Of a DNA stretch of 64,000 nucleotides, positions 26,102 through 35,630 are shown one piece after another. The stretch covers positions 372,001 to 436,000 of the forward strand of contig JAFEFN010000003.1 of NCBI GenBank assembly GCA_018240525.1, written 5' to 3'. The notes beneath the pieces were generated by a model that was given only the letters and a program-made list of their open reading frames with translations, did not search any database and was not told the origin of the DNA. The position numbers and the translations under genes are program-made. This DNA is from Pseudomonadota bacterium. Lineage in GTDB: Bacteria; Pseudomonadota; Gammaproteobacteria; Steroidobacterales; Steroidobacteraceae. Within the stretch, counting starts at the first letter, position 1, and the number at the start of each line of letters is the position of its first letter.

Positions 26102-27040
26102 TCAGTGCGCGGCGGGTGACACGCCGACGATGCGGAACGGGAGCTTCGGCACCGCCGCCTGGTTTTCACGGAAGAGCACGCTGATCTGGGTCTCGGCGAC
26201 CCAGATGGTCGGGCCGATCCTCTGCACGCCAGCCGGCTCCAGCAGCCGCATGATCGTCTCGATGACCACCTGGTCGCCCACGACGGTGATGCGATCCAGC
26301 TTGCCGCCGCCCTCCACCATGAGGAAGGTGTTGCCCTCCACCACGCGCATGCCGTCCGGGTGGAACAGCGGGTGGGGCGTGGCGAGCCTGGTGATCTTAG
26401 CGGCGGTGCCATCCTTCACGGTGATGCGGAAGAAGCCGTTGCCCGCGTAGGTGTTGACGTAGAGGTTGCCGTCGGCACCGAAGGCCAGGCCGTCGACGTC
26501 CAGGAGCTGCTTGTCCTCCGCCCACACCGCCAGGCTGCGCAGATCGGAGCTGACCTTCAGCACGCGGCCGTTGGTGCTTTCGGTGACGTATACGGCGCCA
26601 TCCCGGGCGATGGCGATGTCGTTGCAGAACGGGTCGCTGCCGGGCAGGTCGATGCTGACCTTGCCCGTCCCGCTCTTGAGGTCGAACGCCTTGAGCGCTG
26701 TGGCCCCCGTGCCCGGCGAGGCGACCTTGGAGGAGCTGAGGTCGTCGGAACAGACCCACAGCAGTCCGCGCGCGTCATCCGCGAACACGCCGAGCACCGA
26801 GCGGCTGCCATAGGCGGCCGGGGCGATCCACGGCACCGCATCGGTGGTTCCCGGAGCCACCTTCAGGACGCCACCATCGCCGGCGCTGCCGATGTAGAGC
26901 GTGCCATCGGCATCGGCCGAAAGACTCTCCGGGTAGACCTGCTTGCCGGACAACTCGATGTTCGCCGCGTGGGCCGGCGTGCCCGACACGAGCGCGAGGA
27001 GGAAACCCAGGCCGATCGCGCGGCCATGGCTGAGGTGCAT
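26102..27040 (-). CDS. SMP-30/gluconolactonase-like beta-propeller protein
   Basis: The 312-residue product has a signal peptide ending A-H-A-A and propeller repeats typical of SMP-30/NHL-type proteins (S-L-S-A-D-A-D-G-T-L-Y-I-G-S, then G-L-A-F-G-A-D-G-N-L-Y-V-N, then N-D-I-A-I-A-R-D-G-A-V-Y-V-T). The conserved Asn and Asp blades suggest a metal-dependent lactonase fold, but the activity is not proven. It is periplasmic and convergent with the PQQ dehydrogenase, six bases apart. An AAGGAGAG site precedes the ATG. A lactonase acting on the dehydrogenase product would be a reasonable but untested link. Confidence 0.82.
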   Translation of the reverse strand: MHLSHGRAIGLGFLLALVSGTPAHAANIELSGKQVYPESLSADADGTLYIGSAGDGGVLKVAPGTTDAVPWIAPAAYGSRSVLGVFADDARGLLWVCSDDLSSSKVASPGTGATALKAFDLKSGTGKVSIDLPGSDPFCNDIAIARDGAVYVTESTNGRVLKVSSDLRSLAVWAEDKQLLDVDGLAFGADGNLYVNTYAGNGFFRITVKDGTAAKITRLATPHPLFHPDGMRVVEGNTFLMVEGGGKLDRITVVGDQVVIETIMRLLEPAGVQRIGPTIWVAETQISVLFRENQAAVPKLPFRIVGVSPAAH

Positions 27041-27124
27041 GGGACTCTCCTTCCACTTCGCTGCCCGCTGACGAGGCCAAGTATGTCGGCAGCCGCGGTC
27101 CGTTGGAAAGAGGCCGCAGGTCGC

Positions 27125-28282
27125 TCAGGCCGACGCGCGCAGGCGCCACAGGGAAGTCACCTCCGCGGCACGCGCCCGGTGCAGCGGGTCCCGGGCATCG
27201 GCCGTGCGGCGATGCACCGGTCGCACCTCGCTGCGGCCCGCGACGCTCAACCCGGCCGCACGAATCCATTCGAGGAGCTCCTCGCGCGTGCGCAATCCCA
27301 GGTGCTCGGCAAGGTCCGACAGCACCAGCCAGCCTTCCCCACCCTCTGCCAGGTGCGCCGCGAGCCCGCGCAGGAAGCCCCGCAGCATCCGGCTGTCCGG
27401 GTCGTAGATGCCGCGCTCGATCGGCGTGCTCGGCCGCGCCGGCAGCCACGGCGGGTTGCACAGCACCAGCTGCGCACGGCCGGGCGGAAACAGGTCCGCC
27501 TCGACCAGCTCCACCTGGCCGCTGATGCCGAGGCGCCCGAAGTTCTCGCGCGCGCAGGCCAGCGCGCGTGCATCCGTGTCCGTCGCAACCACCCGCCGCA
27601 CCCCGCGCCGCACCAGCACTGCCGCCAGCACCCCCGTGCCCGTGCCCACGTCGAAGGCCGTCCCCTCCCCGGTGGGGGCGACCGGCAGCGGCTCGCCGGC
27701 GACGAGGTCGACATACTCGGCGCGGACCGGCGCAAAGACCCCGTAGTGTGGGTGAATGCGGCCACCGGCGGCCGGGACCTCGATGCCCCGCACGCGCCAC
27801 TGGTGTGCACCGATCGCCCCGAGCAGCGTGCGCAGCGGGACCAGCGCGGCACCTGCGGACGGACCGAACGCCTCGGCGCAGGCCGCGCGGGCATCGGGCG
27901 CACGTGGCAGCCGGATGTCGTAGCCTGCCTCCAGCGGGACGAGCAGCGCGCTCAGGGTGCGTGCGCGCTGCGCCTGTCCCTGACGGTACCGGTGGAAGGC
28001 TTCCGCGGGAGGCTGGGCGGCCAGGCTGCGGTGGCGTCTGGCCGGCCGGCGGTCGAGCCGTCGGGCCATCGCCGTCAGCAGCTGCCGCGCATTGTGGAAG
28101 TCGCCGCGCCACAGGAGTGAGGTCCCTTGGGCTGCCAGGCCGTACGCATCGCTCGCCCGCATCGTGTCATCGACCACCGCGATGCGGCGGGGCGGCTCGG
28201 CCCCGCTCTCGCTCAGCCAGAGGGCGTGCCGCTCCTCATCGCCCTCCGTCCAGTGGACCGTGCCGGCCTTCGCCGTCGTCAT
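27125..28282 (-). CDS. Class I SAM-dependent methyltransferase (N-P-P-W type)
   Basis: The 385-residue product has a poorly conserved N-terminal domain of about 170 residues and a C-terminal Rossmann methyltransferase with F-D-V-G-T-G-T-G-V-L (motif I), A-T-D-T-D acidic loop and L-C-N-P-P-W (motif IV). N-P-P-W/Y is typical of enzymes methylating amino groups in nucleobases or glutamine, such as RlmG, RsmC or PrmC. The two-domain layout is like RlmG/RsmC, but the target is not determined. Confidence 0.85.
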   Translation of the reverse strand: MTTAKAGTVHWTEGDEERHALWLSESGAEPPRRIAVVDDTMRASDAYGLAAQGTSLLWRGDFHNARQLLTAMARRLDRRPARRHRSLAAQPPAEAFHRYRQGQAQRARTLSALLVPLEAGYDIRLPRAPDARAACAEAFGPSAGAALVPLRTLLGAIGAHQWRVRGIEVPAAGGRIHPHYGVFAPVRAEYVDLVAGEPLPVAPTGEGTAFDVGTGTGVLAAVLVRRGVRRVVATDTDARALACARENFGRLGISGQVELVEADLFPPGRAQLVLCNPPWLPARPSTPIERGIYDPDSRMLRGFLRGLAAHLAEGGEGWLVLSDLAEHLGLRTREELLEWIRAAGLSVAGRSEVRPVHRRTADARDPLHRARAAEVTSLWRLRASA

Positions 28283-28331
28283 GGACGTCGCCGCGGGGAC
28301 TGGCAGCGCCGCATGGCTTGCGCAGCATGCC

Positions 28332-30104
28332 TCAGTAACGCCAGCTCTTCAGGTCCGCCCCGGGCGGCGCGCTGTCGGCAATGCGCTTGAGGATCACCGG
28401 CAGGTACTGGAAGTTGTAGTGCAGGCGCGAATAGGCGTTCGGCTGCGTCGGATCCCCGTTCCAGCAGTGCTCGGCGCGGTCCCCGTAGGCGATCGAGCCC
28501 TGGTACGGCGGCTGCAGCTTCTCCAGGCGCTCCTGGGCAAAGTACACCGCGTCGGTCAGGTAGTAGGTATCCGCGCTGCCGACATAGATGTGGATCTTGC
28601 CCTGCAGTTTCGGTGCAAGCTTCGCCCAGTCGCGCTCGATGATGTAGGACAGGTCGTAGTGCTCGCGCCAGTAGGCGGCCACCTCCGGGTCGATGACGCC
28701 GCTCAGCTTGTCGAACAGCGGCGCCGGATAACCGCCCTTGCCCGCCGGGCTGAACACGGCGGTCCAGATGTCGTACTGGCCGCCCGAGCGCCCCAGGTCG
28801 CCCTGCGCCAGCTCCATGTAGTTTGAGTCGCGCTGGGTGGCCGAGATCTCACCCAGGTAGTTGCGGATCGCCGGGCGCTCGACGCTCAGGGCCTCGCCCC
28901 TGACCACGTAGGCGTTCTTGTCCTCGTAGATGTTCATGAGCGTGTAGGCGCGGAAGTCGATCGGATCCGGGCAGGCGGCGAAGGCCCCGTTGTACATCTC
29001 CGGGTAGAACACCTGGGTGGCAAGGGCCTCCCAGCCACCGGTCGAGCCCCCGTAGGTGAAGCGTGCCCAGCCGGCGCCGATGCCGCGGAAGCGCTTCTCG
29101 ATCTCCGGGATCAACTCCTTGTTGATCGCATCCCCGTACGGACCCAGGTTGGCGGAGTTCACCGCGTAGCTGTCGTCGTAGTACGGGTTGGCGTGCTCGA
29201 TCTCGATCACCAGGAAGCGCGGGAAGTCCGCGGAGATCCACTTCTGGTAGAAGGCGTAGGCCTCCTGCTGCTGGATGCGGTTGTAGCCGGCCAGGTGGAA
29301 GCGCTGCGAGTAGTCGGGTTTGAGGTCCGGGTCGGGCGGCGTGGTGCGGAAGTCCCCGATGTCCTCCGGGTAGTGGCCATGGTTGACCATCAGCGGGTAG
29401 TGCGCCTCCGGGTGCTTGTCGAAGTCCTTCGGCAGCAGCACGTGCGCGCCGAGGTAGACGTCCCGACCCCAGAACCTCGACAGCAGCTCGCTCCGGATAC
29501 GCACGTGGCGCACGAACTCCGAGTCGGTCTTCGGGGTGATCGGCGCGATCACGTTGGTGAGTTCGATCCGGGTCAGCGCCGGGTGCGCGCGATCCAGGTG
29601 TACGCGCACCGGCGTGGAATACAGGTTGCCGGGCTTCTGAGCCCACTGCTGGCCCTCGCCCTTGTCCGGGGGCAGCTTCAGCGTACGGCCGTCGGCGAGG
29701 CGGAAGGTCTCGTAGCGGTTCAGCACCGCCTGCACCAGGTAGTCGCCGGCCGGCAGCTGCGAGAGCTTGCGCGTCGGCCAGCCGAAGGCAGCATCATCCA
29801 CCACCACCGCCTTGCCGCCTGACATGCCCTCCACGTTCAGTCCGAAGATGTACGGCGCATCGAGGGGCTCGTCCGGGGAGACGTGGCTGCGCGGCTCGCG
29901 CGCAAGGTCGGTGCTCAGCAGCAGGATGATGCGGCCATCCAGTGCGCTCGCGCTGCGCGCCGCCGGGAAGCTGACCGCGAAGCTGGTGGTGCGCCCTGGC
30001 ATCGCCGGCTTCGGCGGGGCGCTGCCCGGGTCGGCGCTGCCGGCGGCGGCCAGCAGCAGTGCGCCTGTGCAGAAAAGGCCGCGCAGGCCTGTCGTTGTTC
30101 TCAT
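28332..30104 (-). CDS. Exported alpha/beta-hydrolase-like (esterase D family-like) protein
   Basis: The product has about 590 residues with a signal peptide and an N-terminal beta-rich domain (V-S-F-P-A-A-R-S, then E-G-M-S-G-G-K-A-V-V-V-D-D). The central part looks like a putative esterase fold: Y-P-L-M-V-N-H-G-H-Y-P and a nucleophile-type elbow Y-G-G-S-T-G-G-W-E, with Y-V-G-S-A-D-T-Y-Y late and D-R-A-E-H-C-W-N near the end providing possible Asp and His. The likely triad is Ser-Asp-His, but the substrate is unknown. AGGGACCG precedes the ATG at 30104; the frame runs upstream to 30176. Confidence 0.75.
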   Translation of the reverse strand: MRTTTGLRGLFCTGALLLAAAGSADPGSAPPKPAMPGRTTSFAVSFPAARSASALDGRIILLLSTDLAREPRSHVSPDEPLDAPYIFGLNVEGMSGGKAVVVDDAAFGWPTRKLSQLPAGDYLVQAVLNRYETFRLADGRTLKLPPDKGEGQQWAQKPGNLYSTPVRVHLDRAHPALTRIELTNVIAPITPKTDSEFVRHVRIRSELLSRFWGRDVYLGAHVLLPKDFDKHPEAHYPLMVNHGHYPEDIGDFRTTPPDPDLKPDYSQRFHLAGYNRIQQQEAYAFYQKWISADFPRFLVIEIEHANPYYDDSYAVNSANLGPYGDAINKELIPEIEKRFRGIGAGWARFTYGGSTGGWEALATQVFYPEMYNGAFAACPDPIDFRAYTLMNIYEDKNAYVVRGEALSVERPAIRNYLGEISATQRDSNYMELAQGDLGRSGGQYDIWTAVFSPAGKGGYPAPLFDKLSGVIDPEVAAYWREHYDLSYIIERDWAKLAPKLQGKIHIYVGSADTYYLTDAVYFAQERLEKLQPPYQGSIAYGDRAEHCWNGDPTQPNAYSRLHYNFQYLPVILKRIADSAPPGADLKSWRY

Positions 30105-30149
30105 GTCGGTCCCTGATCGATGCATCGCCACATGCGGCGCAGCGCGCAG

Positions 30150-30430
30150 CCTAGCGCAAGACGGCACCGGCGGCACGGCCCGGTCGGCCGGGTACCCCGC
30201 GGACCCGCATCCTGCGGCTGGATGCGGTGCCCTACATCGATGCCAGCGCGGTCACCGCGCTCGAGATCTTCGCGCAGCGCGCCCACGCCCTCGGCACGCG
30301 GGTGCTCGTGTGTGAGCTGAGCGAGCAGCCGCGGCAGCTGCTCACCCGTCTGTGGCAGCAGCATGCCTACGTGACGCTGCTGCCCACCTTCCAGGCAGCA
30401 CTCACGAACGTCGCTACAGATACGGCATGA
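30150..30430 (+). pseudogene. Orphan STAS-domain fragment (SulP permease or anti-sigma antagonist remnant)
   Basis: After an in-frame stop there is an open stretch of about 90 codons without ATG. From about 30200 its translation is clearly STAS-like: R-I-L-R-L-D-A-V-P-Y-I-D-A-S-A-V-T-A-L-E, then the helix and strand G-T-R-V-L-V-C-E-L. That corresponds to the C-terminal half of a STAS domain as found at the end of SulP anion permeases. The N-terminal strands and the whole membrane part are missing. It begins just past the esterase-like gene's upstream region and overlaps the cardiolipin synthase stop by 17 bp. A GTG start at 30227 would leave only a partial fold. Confidence 0.6.
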
Positions 30431-31829
30431 GCAGGCGCGCGGCCTGGTCGCGGGTGAGCGTGGCCCAGGAGCGCGCAGCGAGCTGCTTCGCCGTGAGCAG
30501 CACCGTCTGGTGCGCGGCAATCTTCTCGCTCACCCGGGTCACGGTCGGCGCGTGGTAGGCCTCGAGGTCGACCTCGAAGTTCAGCCGGAAGCTGCGCGTG
30601 TCCCAGTTGGCGCTGCCGATCAGGCACCACAGCCCGTCCACGCTCATGAGCTTGGCATGGTTGAACGGTGCCGCGTGGGCCCAGACCCGGCAGCCCGCCG
30701 CGAGCAGCGGGCCGACGTGGGCGCGCATGGCCCAGTCGACGCTTGGGTGGTTGGTGCGCGCCGGCAGCACGATGTCGACCCCGACCCCGCGCATTGCCGC
30801 GAGCGCCAGCGCGGTGATCAGCCGGTCATCAGGCAGGAAATACGGGGTCATGACCCGGATGGAGGTGCGCGCACAGCCGATCGCCGCCAGGATCAGCAGC
30901 TCGATCTTCTCCAGGTCCTGGTCCGGGCCGGAGGTCACCACGCGCGCGCAGGCCTCGCCGACCGGCTCGAGCGCCGGAAACCACACATCGCCCGAGAGCG
31001 ACTCGCCGGTGGCGAAATACCACTGCTCGGCGAAGGCATCCCCCAGCTGGCCGACCACCGGTCCCCGCACGCTGAAGTGCGTATCCAGCACCGGGTGCCG
31101 CGGGTGCGCCGCGATGAGATTTTCGCCACCGATGTTGAGGCCGCCCATGAAGGCCGTGGCGCCATCGACGATCAGCAGTTTGCGGTGCGTGCGCAGGTTG
31201 AGGAACGGCATGCGCCAGGGCAGCAGCGAATGCATGAAGCGCGCGCACGGGACGCCGGCGCGGCGCAGGCGGCGGAACGCCCCGGAGCCCAGGTACCCGC
31301 CCCCGACGCCGTCGATCAGCACGCGCACCTGCGCACCACGCCGGTGCGCGGCCGTGAGCGCCTCGATGAAGGGGACGCCGGCCGCGTCCGCGCGGAAGAT
31401 GTAGCTGGACAACGCCACGCTGCGCGTTGCGGCGTTGATCGCCGCCAGCATTCGCGGATAGGCCTCGTCCCCGTTCTCGAACATGTCGATCTGGTTGCCG
31501 GTCTCGACCTGCCGCCCGGTGAGGCGGAAGGCGGCGGCCTCCAGTGCATCCAGGTGTGCCGACGGGCACGGCGCAGGCTCGCAGTGCGCCTGGCGCATCG
31601 CGGCCGGGCGCATCCCCCGGGCGCGCGCCCGGCGCTGCACGCGGTTCACGCCGAGCAGCGCGTAAACCACGCTGCCTAGGACCGGTGAGAGCCACGCAAG
31701 ACCGATCCAGGCCACGGCAGAGCCGGGGTTGCGCTGCGTCCGGAGCGCGTGCGCGGTCACCGCCAGCGCCAGAGCGGTATGCAACAGCGTGATGGCCAGC
31801 GTGATGAACGATGTCGACATCGGCAGCAT
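30414..31829 (-). CDS. cls: Cardiolipin synthase-type phospholipase D family protein
   Basis: The 471-residue product has two N-terminal membrane helices followed by two HKD motifs: H-R-K-L-L-I-V-D-G and H-A-K-L-M-S-V-D-G, each followed by the expected G-G-x-N or G-S-A-N-W. This is the layout of bacterial cardiolipin synthases that join two phosphatidylglycerols at the inner membrane. The start could be the ATG at 31829 or the ATG three codons later. The 3' end runs into the STAS fragment on the other strand. Confidence 0.93.
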   Translation of the reverse strand: MLPMSTSFITLAITLLHTALALAVTAHALRTQRNPGSAVAWIGLAWLSPVLGSVVYALLGVNRVQRRARARGMRPAAMRQAHCEPAPCPSAHLDALEAAAFRLTGRQVETGNQIDMFENGDEAYPRMLAAINAATRSVALSSYIFRADAAGVPFIEALTAAHRRGAQVRVLIDGVGGGYLGSGAFRRLRRAGVPCARFMHSLLPWRMPFLNLRTHRKLLIVDGATAFMGGLNIGGENLIAAHPRHPVLDTHFSVRGPVVGQLGDAFAEQWYFATGESLSGDVWFPALEPVGEACARVVTSGPDQDLEKIELLILAAIGCARTSIRVMTPYFLPDDRLITALALAAMRGVGVDIVLPARTNHPSVDWAMRAHVGPLLAAGCRVWAHAAPFNHAKLMSVDGLWCLIGSANWDTRSFRLNFEVDLEAYHAPTVTRVSEKIAAHQTVLLTAKQLAARSWATLTRDQAARLLMPYL

Positions 31830-32014
31830 CAGTCACCTGCGTCGCGGGCCGAACCAGGTGGCCGCTCTGTCCTGTGAGTGTCTCCGCACGAAGCGGACCG
31901 TGTCCATCCGGCCGTCAGCTCGGCGCCCATTCCGACCGCCTGAACGCAGGGTCCCTACTGGTGCGCGCCATTTCCGGCTAGCATGCCTGCCGCCCTTCGA
32001 CCAGGACGTACGCC

Positions 32015-33865
32015 ATGCCGCTTGATCGTCGCGATGTGCTTCTCGGCGCCGGCATGCTCGCCGCCGCCGGCGCGCTGCCCGGCCTGGTGGCCGCCGCCGG
32101 TACGGCGGCCGCCGCGGACGGCGCCGCCGAGGCCGTCCTGGCCGATACCGCCGAGGAGCTCCTCGCCCTGTACCCGGAGAGCGCCTCGACGCTGGGGATC
32201 GATACAAACGCTCGCGCGACTCTCAAGTCCCGCCTGACGGACCGCAGCCCCGAAGGCGTCCGCCATGCCGCGGACCTCGCCGCCGCACGCCGCAGGAAGC
32301 TCGCGGCGCTGAAGCACGCCGGGCTCTCCGCCGCGACGCAGACCGACCTCGCCGTCACCGAGACCGCCTACCGCCTCGCCGCCGAGGGCAGCCGCTTCCC
32401 CTACGGGGACGTGGCCATCCTCAACCACGAGGTGTCCTACCGCAACGGCCCCTACGTGGTGACCCAGAACATGGGTGCGTTCACCGAGGTGCCGGAGTTC
32501 CTGGATACCCAGCACCGGATCGCCGGCCTGGCGGACGCGGAGGCCTACCTCGAGCGGCTGCAGGCCTACGCGCGAGCGCTGGATGGGGAGACGGCGCGGC
32601 TGCGCCACGACAGCGCAGCCGGCGTGAGCGCTCCGGCCTTCATTCTGGACAAGACGATCCGCCAGCTCTCCACCGGGCGCGCCGTCCCGCTCGCGGAATG
32701 GGGCATCGTCAGCGGTCTTGCCAAGCGCACGGCGGGCTTTCCCAAGGACTTCGGCGCCCAGGCGCTGAAGATCGCGACCGACGAAATCGCACCCGCGCTG
32801 GAGCGTCAGATCGAGGAACTCGAACGCCAGCGCCCGGTGGCCAGCACGGATGCCGGTGTCTGGCAGCTGCCCGAGGGCGATGCCTACTATGCGTGGGCGC
32901 TGCGCGCGGGCACGACGACCGACCTGGATCCGGCGCGCGTGCACCAGATGGGTCTGGAGCAGCTGGCCGCCCTGCAGGCACGCATGGATCCTTTGCTGCG
33001 TGCCCAGGGGCTGACCCAGGGCACGGCCGGCGAGCGCATGACCGCGCTCGGCAAGGACCCGCGCGTTCTCTTTGCCAACACGGATGCCGGTCGCGAGGAA
33101 ATCCTCGCCTACGTCAACGGGCGGCTGGCGGACATCCGCACGCGCCTGCCGCGCGCTTTCGCAACCCTCGGCCCGGGCAATCTGCTGGTCAAGCGGGTGC
33201 CCCCGGCCATCGAGAACGGCGCCCCGGATGGCTACGCGGGACCGGGCACCATGGACGGCTCGCAGCCGGGCCTCTACTACATCAACCTTCGCGACACCTC
33301 GATCTGGCCGCGCTATGCGCTGCCGACGCTGAGCTATCACGAGGGGATCCCCGGCCACGTCTGGCAGGGCGAGTACACCTACAAGCTGCCGCTCGTCCGC
33401 TCGCTGCTGGAGTTCAACGCCTACTCGGAGGGCTGGGCGCTGTACGCCGAGCAGCTCGCCGACGAGCTCGGCGTCTACGACGGCGATCCGCTCGGCAAGC
33501 TCGGCTACCTGCAGTCCCTCGCCTTCCGCGCCTGCCGCCTCGTGGTCGATACCGGCATCCACGCCAAGCGCTGGTCGCGGGCCAAGGCCATCGAATGGTT
33601 CGCCACGACCAACGGCTCGTCGGTGCTGGAAGTGACCGCGGAAGTGGACCGCTACTGCGTGTGGCCGGGCCAGGCCTGCGGCTACAAGGTCGGGCACACC
33701 GAAATCAATCGCCTGCGCGAGCACGCACAGAAGGCCCTCGGCGCCGGCTACGACCTGCGGCTCTTCGACGATGCGGTCGTCAAGGGCGGCAACGTACCGA
33801 TGACGCTGCTGCCGCACGTGATCGACCGCTACCTTGCCGCGCAGCGCCGGGGCAAGGCCGCCTGA
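32015..33865 (+). CDS. DUF885 family exported metallopeptidase-like protein
   Basis: The 616-residue product starts with a Tat-type signal (D-R-R-D-V-L-L-G-A-G, then a hydrophobic Ala-rich run). The body matches DUF885: a long all-helical N-terminal part, then S-Y-H-E-G-I-P-G-H, in which H-E-G-x-P-G-H takes the place of the zinc H-E-x-x-H, and E-F-N-A-Y-S-E-G-W-A-L-Y with the downstream glutamate. Family members are thought to be periplasmic carboxypeptidase-like zinc enzymes. It converges with the amidohydrolase gene with one base between the stops. Confidence 0.9.
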   Translation: MPLDRRDVLLGAGMLAAAGALPGLVAAAGTAAAADGAAEAVLADTAEELLALYPESASTLGIDTNARATLKSRLTDRSPEGVRHAADLAAARRRKLAALKHAGLSAATQTDLAVTETAYRLAAEGSRFPYGDVAILNHEVSYRNGPYVVTQNMGAFTEVPEFLDTQHRIAGLADAEAYLERLQAYARALDGETARLRHDSAAGVSAPAFILDKTIRQLSTGRAVPLAEWGIVSGLAKRTAGFPKDFGAQALKIATDEIAPALERQIEELERQRPVASTDAGVWQLPEGDAYYAWALRAGTTTDLDPARVHQMGLEQLAALQARMDPLLRAQGLTQGTAGERMTALGKDPRVLFANTDAGREEILAYVNGRLADIRTRLPRAFATLGPGNLLVKRVPPAIENGAPDGYAGPGTMDGSQPGLYYINLRDTSIWPRYALPTLSYHEGIPGHVWQGEYTYKLPLVRSLLEFNAYSEGWALYAEQLADELGVYDGDPLGKLGYLQSLAFRACRLVVDTGIHAKRWSRAKAIEWFATTNGSSVLEVTAEVDRYCVWPGQACGYKVGHTEINRLREHAQKALGAGYDLRLFDDAVVKGGNVPMTLLPHVIDRYLAAQRRGKAA

Positions 33866-33866
33866 C

Positions 33867-35195
33867 TCAGTTGCCGGCGGCGCGCTGGATGCTCTCGGCA
33901 GTGGCGGGCACGTAGTCCGCGCGCTGGTAGGCAATCCCGTGCTTGACCACGGTGACCACCGACTTCAGGTTGGACACCTTCTGCAGCGGGTCGGATGCCA
34001 GCACTACGAAGTTGGCGAGCTTGCCCGGCTCGAGCGTCCCGGCGTCGCGCTCCATGCCCGTCACCCGCGCGCCGGTGAGGGTCGCCGCGCGGATGATCTC
34101 GGCCGGTGACATACCGACGCGCTCGGCCAGGAGGGCCAACTCCTCGAACAGCGCGCTGTCCGGATCCTTCCAGTCAAAGTCATCATCCGTCCCGGTCGAG
34201 ATCGGCACGCCCGCCTGGTAGGCCTGTCGCGCCAGGAAATCCGCGTCACCGGGCGGGCACGAGGGGAACGGCTCACCGCGGTCGTACACCGACACCGTGG
34301 CATCGAGAACGATGCCCTGCGCTTTCATGCGCGCATACAGGGCCTGCATCTGCGCCTGCGAACGCTTCACCTGCGCCAGGTCCACCGGTCGCTTCTCGTG
34401 GTAACCGGTCATCGGTGGCTGCGAGACCTGGTAGCCGAGCATGCAGGCGTGACTCATGACATCGACGCCGGCCTCGACCGCATCCAGTGGCAGCGCGGGA
34501 AACACGGCCGCGTGCGCCCAGACCAGCATGTGCTGTCGGTGTGCTTCCTCGGTCACTGCCTTCACCAGGGGTGCGCCGAGGTCTGCGTAGAGCTTGAGGG
34601 CGCTCGCCCCGGTGCCGTGCGCCTCCGCCACGACGCGCGGCAGGTCGGACTGCGGCGTGAGGGCGCGCATCCAGGGCACCTGCCCTGCCACCTGGCCCCT
34701 GGCCGCATCGTGCGTGCGCGGGTCGATGAAGAAGTCCGGTCCCGCCATCAGCGCCGCATACACGATGTCCGGGGCGGCGATCTCGTCGAGGTCCGCCTCG
34801 CGCTTCAGTTCCGCCAGCAGCCGCACGTCGCCTGCCATGTCGCGCACCGTGGTGATGCCGCTGTAAAGCTCGCGACGCAGGTACGCACGCGCCGGCGCAG
34901 GCTCGGCCGAGGTCGCCAGGTGCACGTGCGTGTTGATCAGGCCAGGGACCACGTACCTGCCGTGCACATCGATCACCTGCTGGTCCTTGCCCGCATGGAA
35001 GTCCGCGGCGGCGGTGACGGCCACGATGCGCGCGCCCTGCACGGCGATGACCATATCCGCTCGGGGCGCAGGCTGCGTGGCATCGAACAGCGTGGCGCCG
35101 ACGTAGGCGATCAAAGGCGGCGGCGGCTCGGCGGCGTGCGCGCCAGGCCCCAGGCACGCAACCAGACACAGCAGTGCGGAGGGTCTTGGGCTCAT
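33867..35195 (-). CDS. Exported amidohydrolase (imidazolonepropionase-like)
   Basis: The product has about 442 residues with a signal peptide (C-L-V-A-C-L-G-P-G-A-H-A). It shows the metal-dependent hydrolase pattern: N-T-H-V-H-L for the first two metal ligands, K-L-Y-A-D-L for the bridging lysine region, W-A-H-A and S-H-A for the two middle histidines, and G-T-D-D-D for the final aspartate. Related proteins are secreted Xaa-Pro dipeptidases or lactam/amide hydrolases. The ATG at 35195 gives the signal peptide; the frame stays open to 35558. It may act with the neighbouring DUF885 peptidase on peptides in the periplasm. Confidence 0.9.
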   Translation of the reverse strand: MSPRPSALLCLVACLGPGAHAAEPPPPLIAYVGATLFDATQPAPRADMVIAVQGARIVAVTAAADFHAGKDQQVIDVHGRYVVPGLINTHVHLATSAEPAPARAYLRRELYSGITTVRDMAGDVRLLAELKREADLDEIAAPDIVYAALMAGPDFFIDPRTHDAARGQVAGQVPWMRALTPQSDLPRVVAEAHGTGASALKLYADLGAPLVKAVTEEAHRQHMLVWAHAAVFPALPLDAVEAGVDVMSHACMLGYQVSQPPMTGYHEKRPVDLAQVKRSQAQMQALYARMKAQGIVLDATVSVYDRGEPFPSCPPGDADFLARQAYQAGVPISTGTDDDFDWKDPDSALFEELALLAERVGMSPAEIIRAATLTGARVTGMERDAGTLEPGKLANFVVLASDPLQKVSNLKSVVTVVKHGIAYQRADYVPATAESIQRAAGN

Positions 35196-35357
35196 GGGAC
35201 CTCGTGGGCGTAGCCGGTACCGGAAGTCTAGCCGAGGGTGCCGCCGCCCCGAATCCCGGGCGGAAGGGGTGCCGGCAGCGCCCGGCCCCCCTTTGCCGGG
35301 TCCGTGACGGCCCACGGGCTGGTAAAATCGGGGCATCGGACCGTAGAGGGCGAGGCA

Positions 35358-35624
35358 ATGGCCACCGGATGGGCGGGCGATGGCGCTGTGCAGGACCAGA
35401 TCGATGCGACCGTGAAGGACGGCATCGACCGGGCCAAGAGCCGCCTGCCACAGGGCCCCGGGCTCACGCACTGCGCGGACTGCGGTGCGGCCATTCCCGA
35501 GGCGCGGCGCGCGGCGGTGCCGGGGGTAAGGCTGTGCCTGGCCTGCCAGCAGGAGCACGACCGCGAGAGCGAGCAGTTCGCGCTGTACAACCGGCGCGGC
35601 AGCAAAGACAGCCAGCTGCGCTGA
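35358..35624 (+). CDS. DksA/TraR-type C4 zinc finger protein (YbiI-like)
   Basis: The 88-residue product has a C4 zinc finger C-A-D-C-G at mid-length and C-L-A-C-Q 17 residues on, flanked by A-I-P-E-A-R-R-A as in DksA/TraR short forms. The long coiled-coil of DksA is missing, and the N-terminus is a short helix, as in the phage or plasmid TraR and chromosomal YbiI group. It may bind RNA polymerase in the secondary channel, but this is family inference. A GAGG-containing leader precedes the ATG at 35358. Confidence 0.85.
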   Translation: MATGWAGDGAVQDQIDATVKDGIDRAKSRLPQGPGLTHCADCGAAIPEARRAAVPGVRLCLACQQEHDRESEQFALYNRRGSKDSQLR

Positions 35625-35630
35625 GCTTCC

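Noticed and set aside
31955..33934. 659-codon minus-strand frame opposite the DUF885 gene
   Set aside because: Composition mirrors third-position G+C of the real gene; the DUF885 protein has signal, zinc motif and good start.
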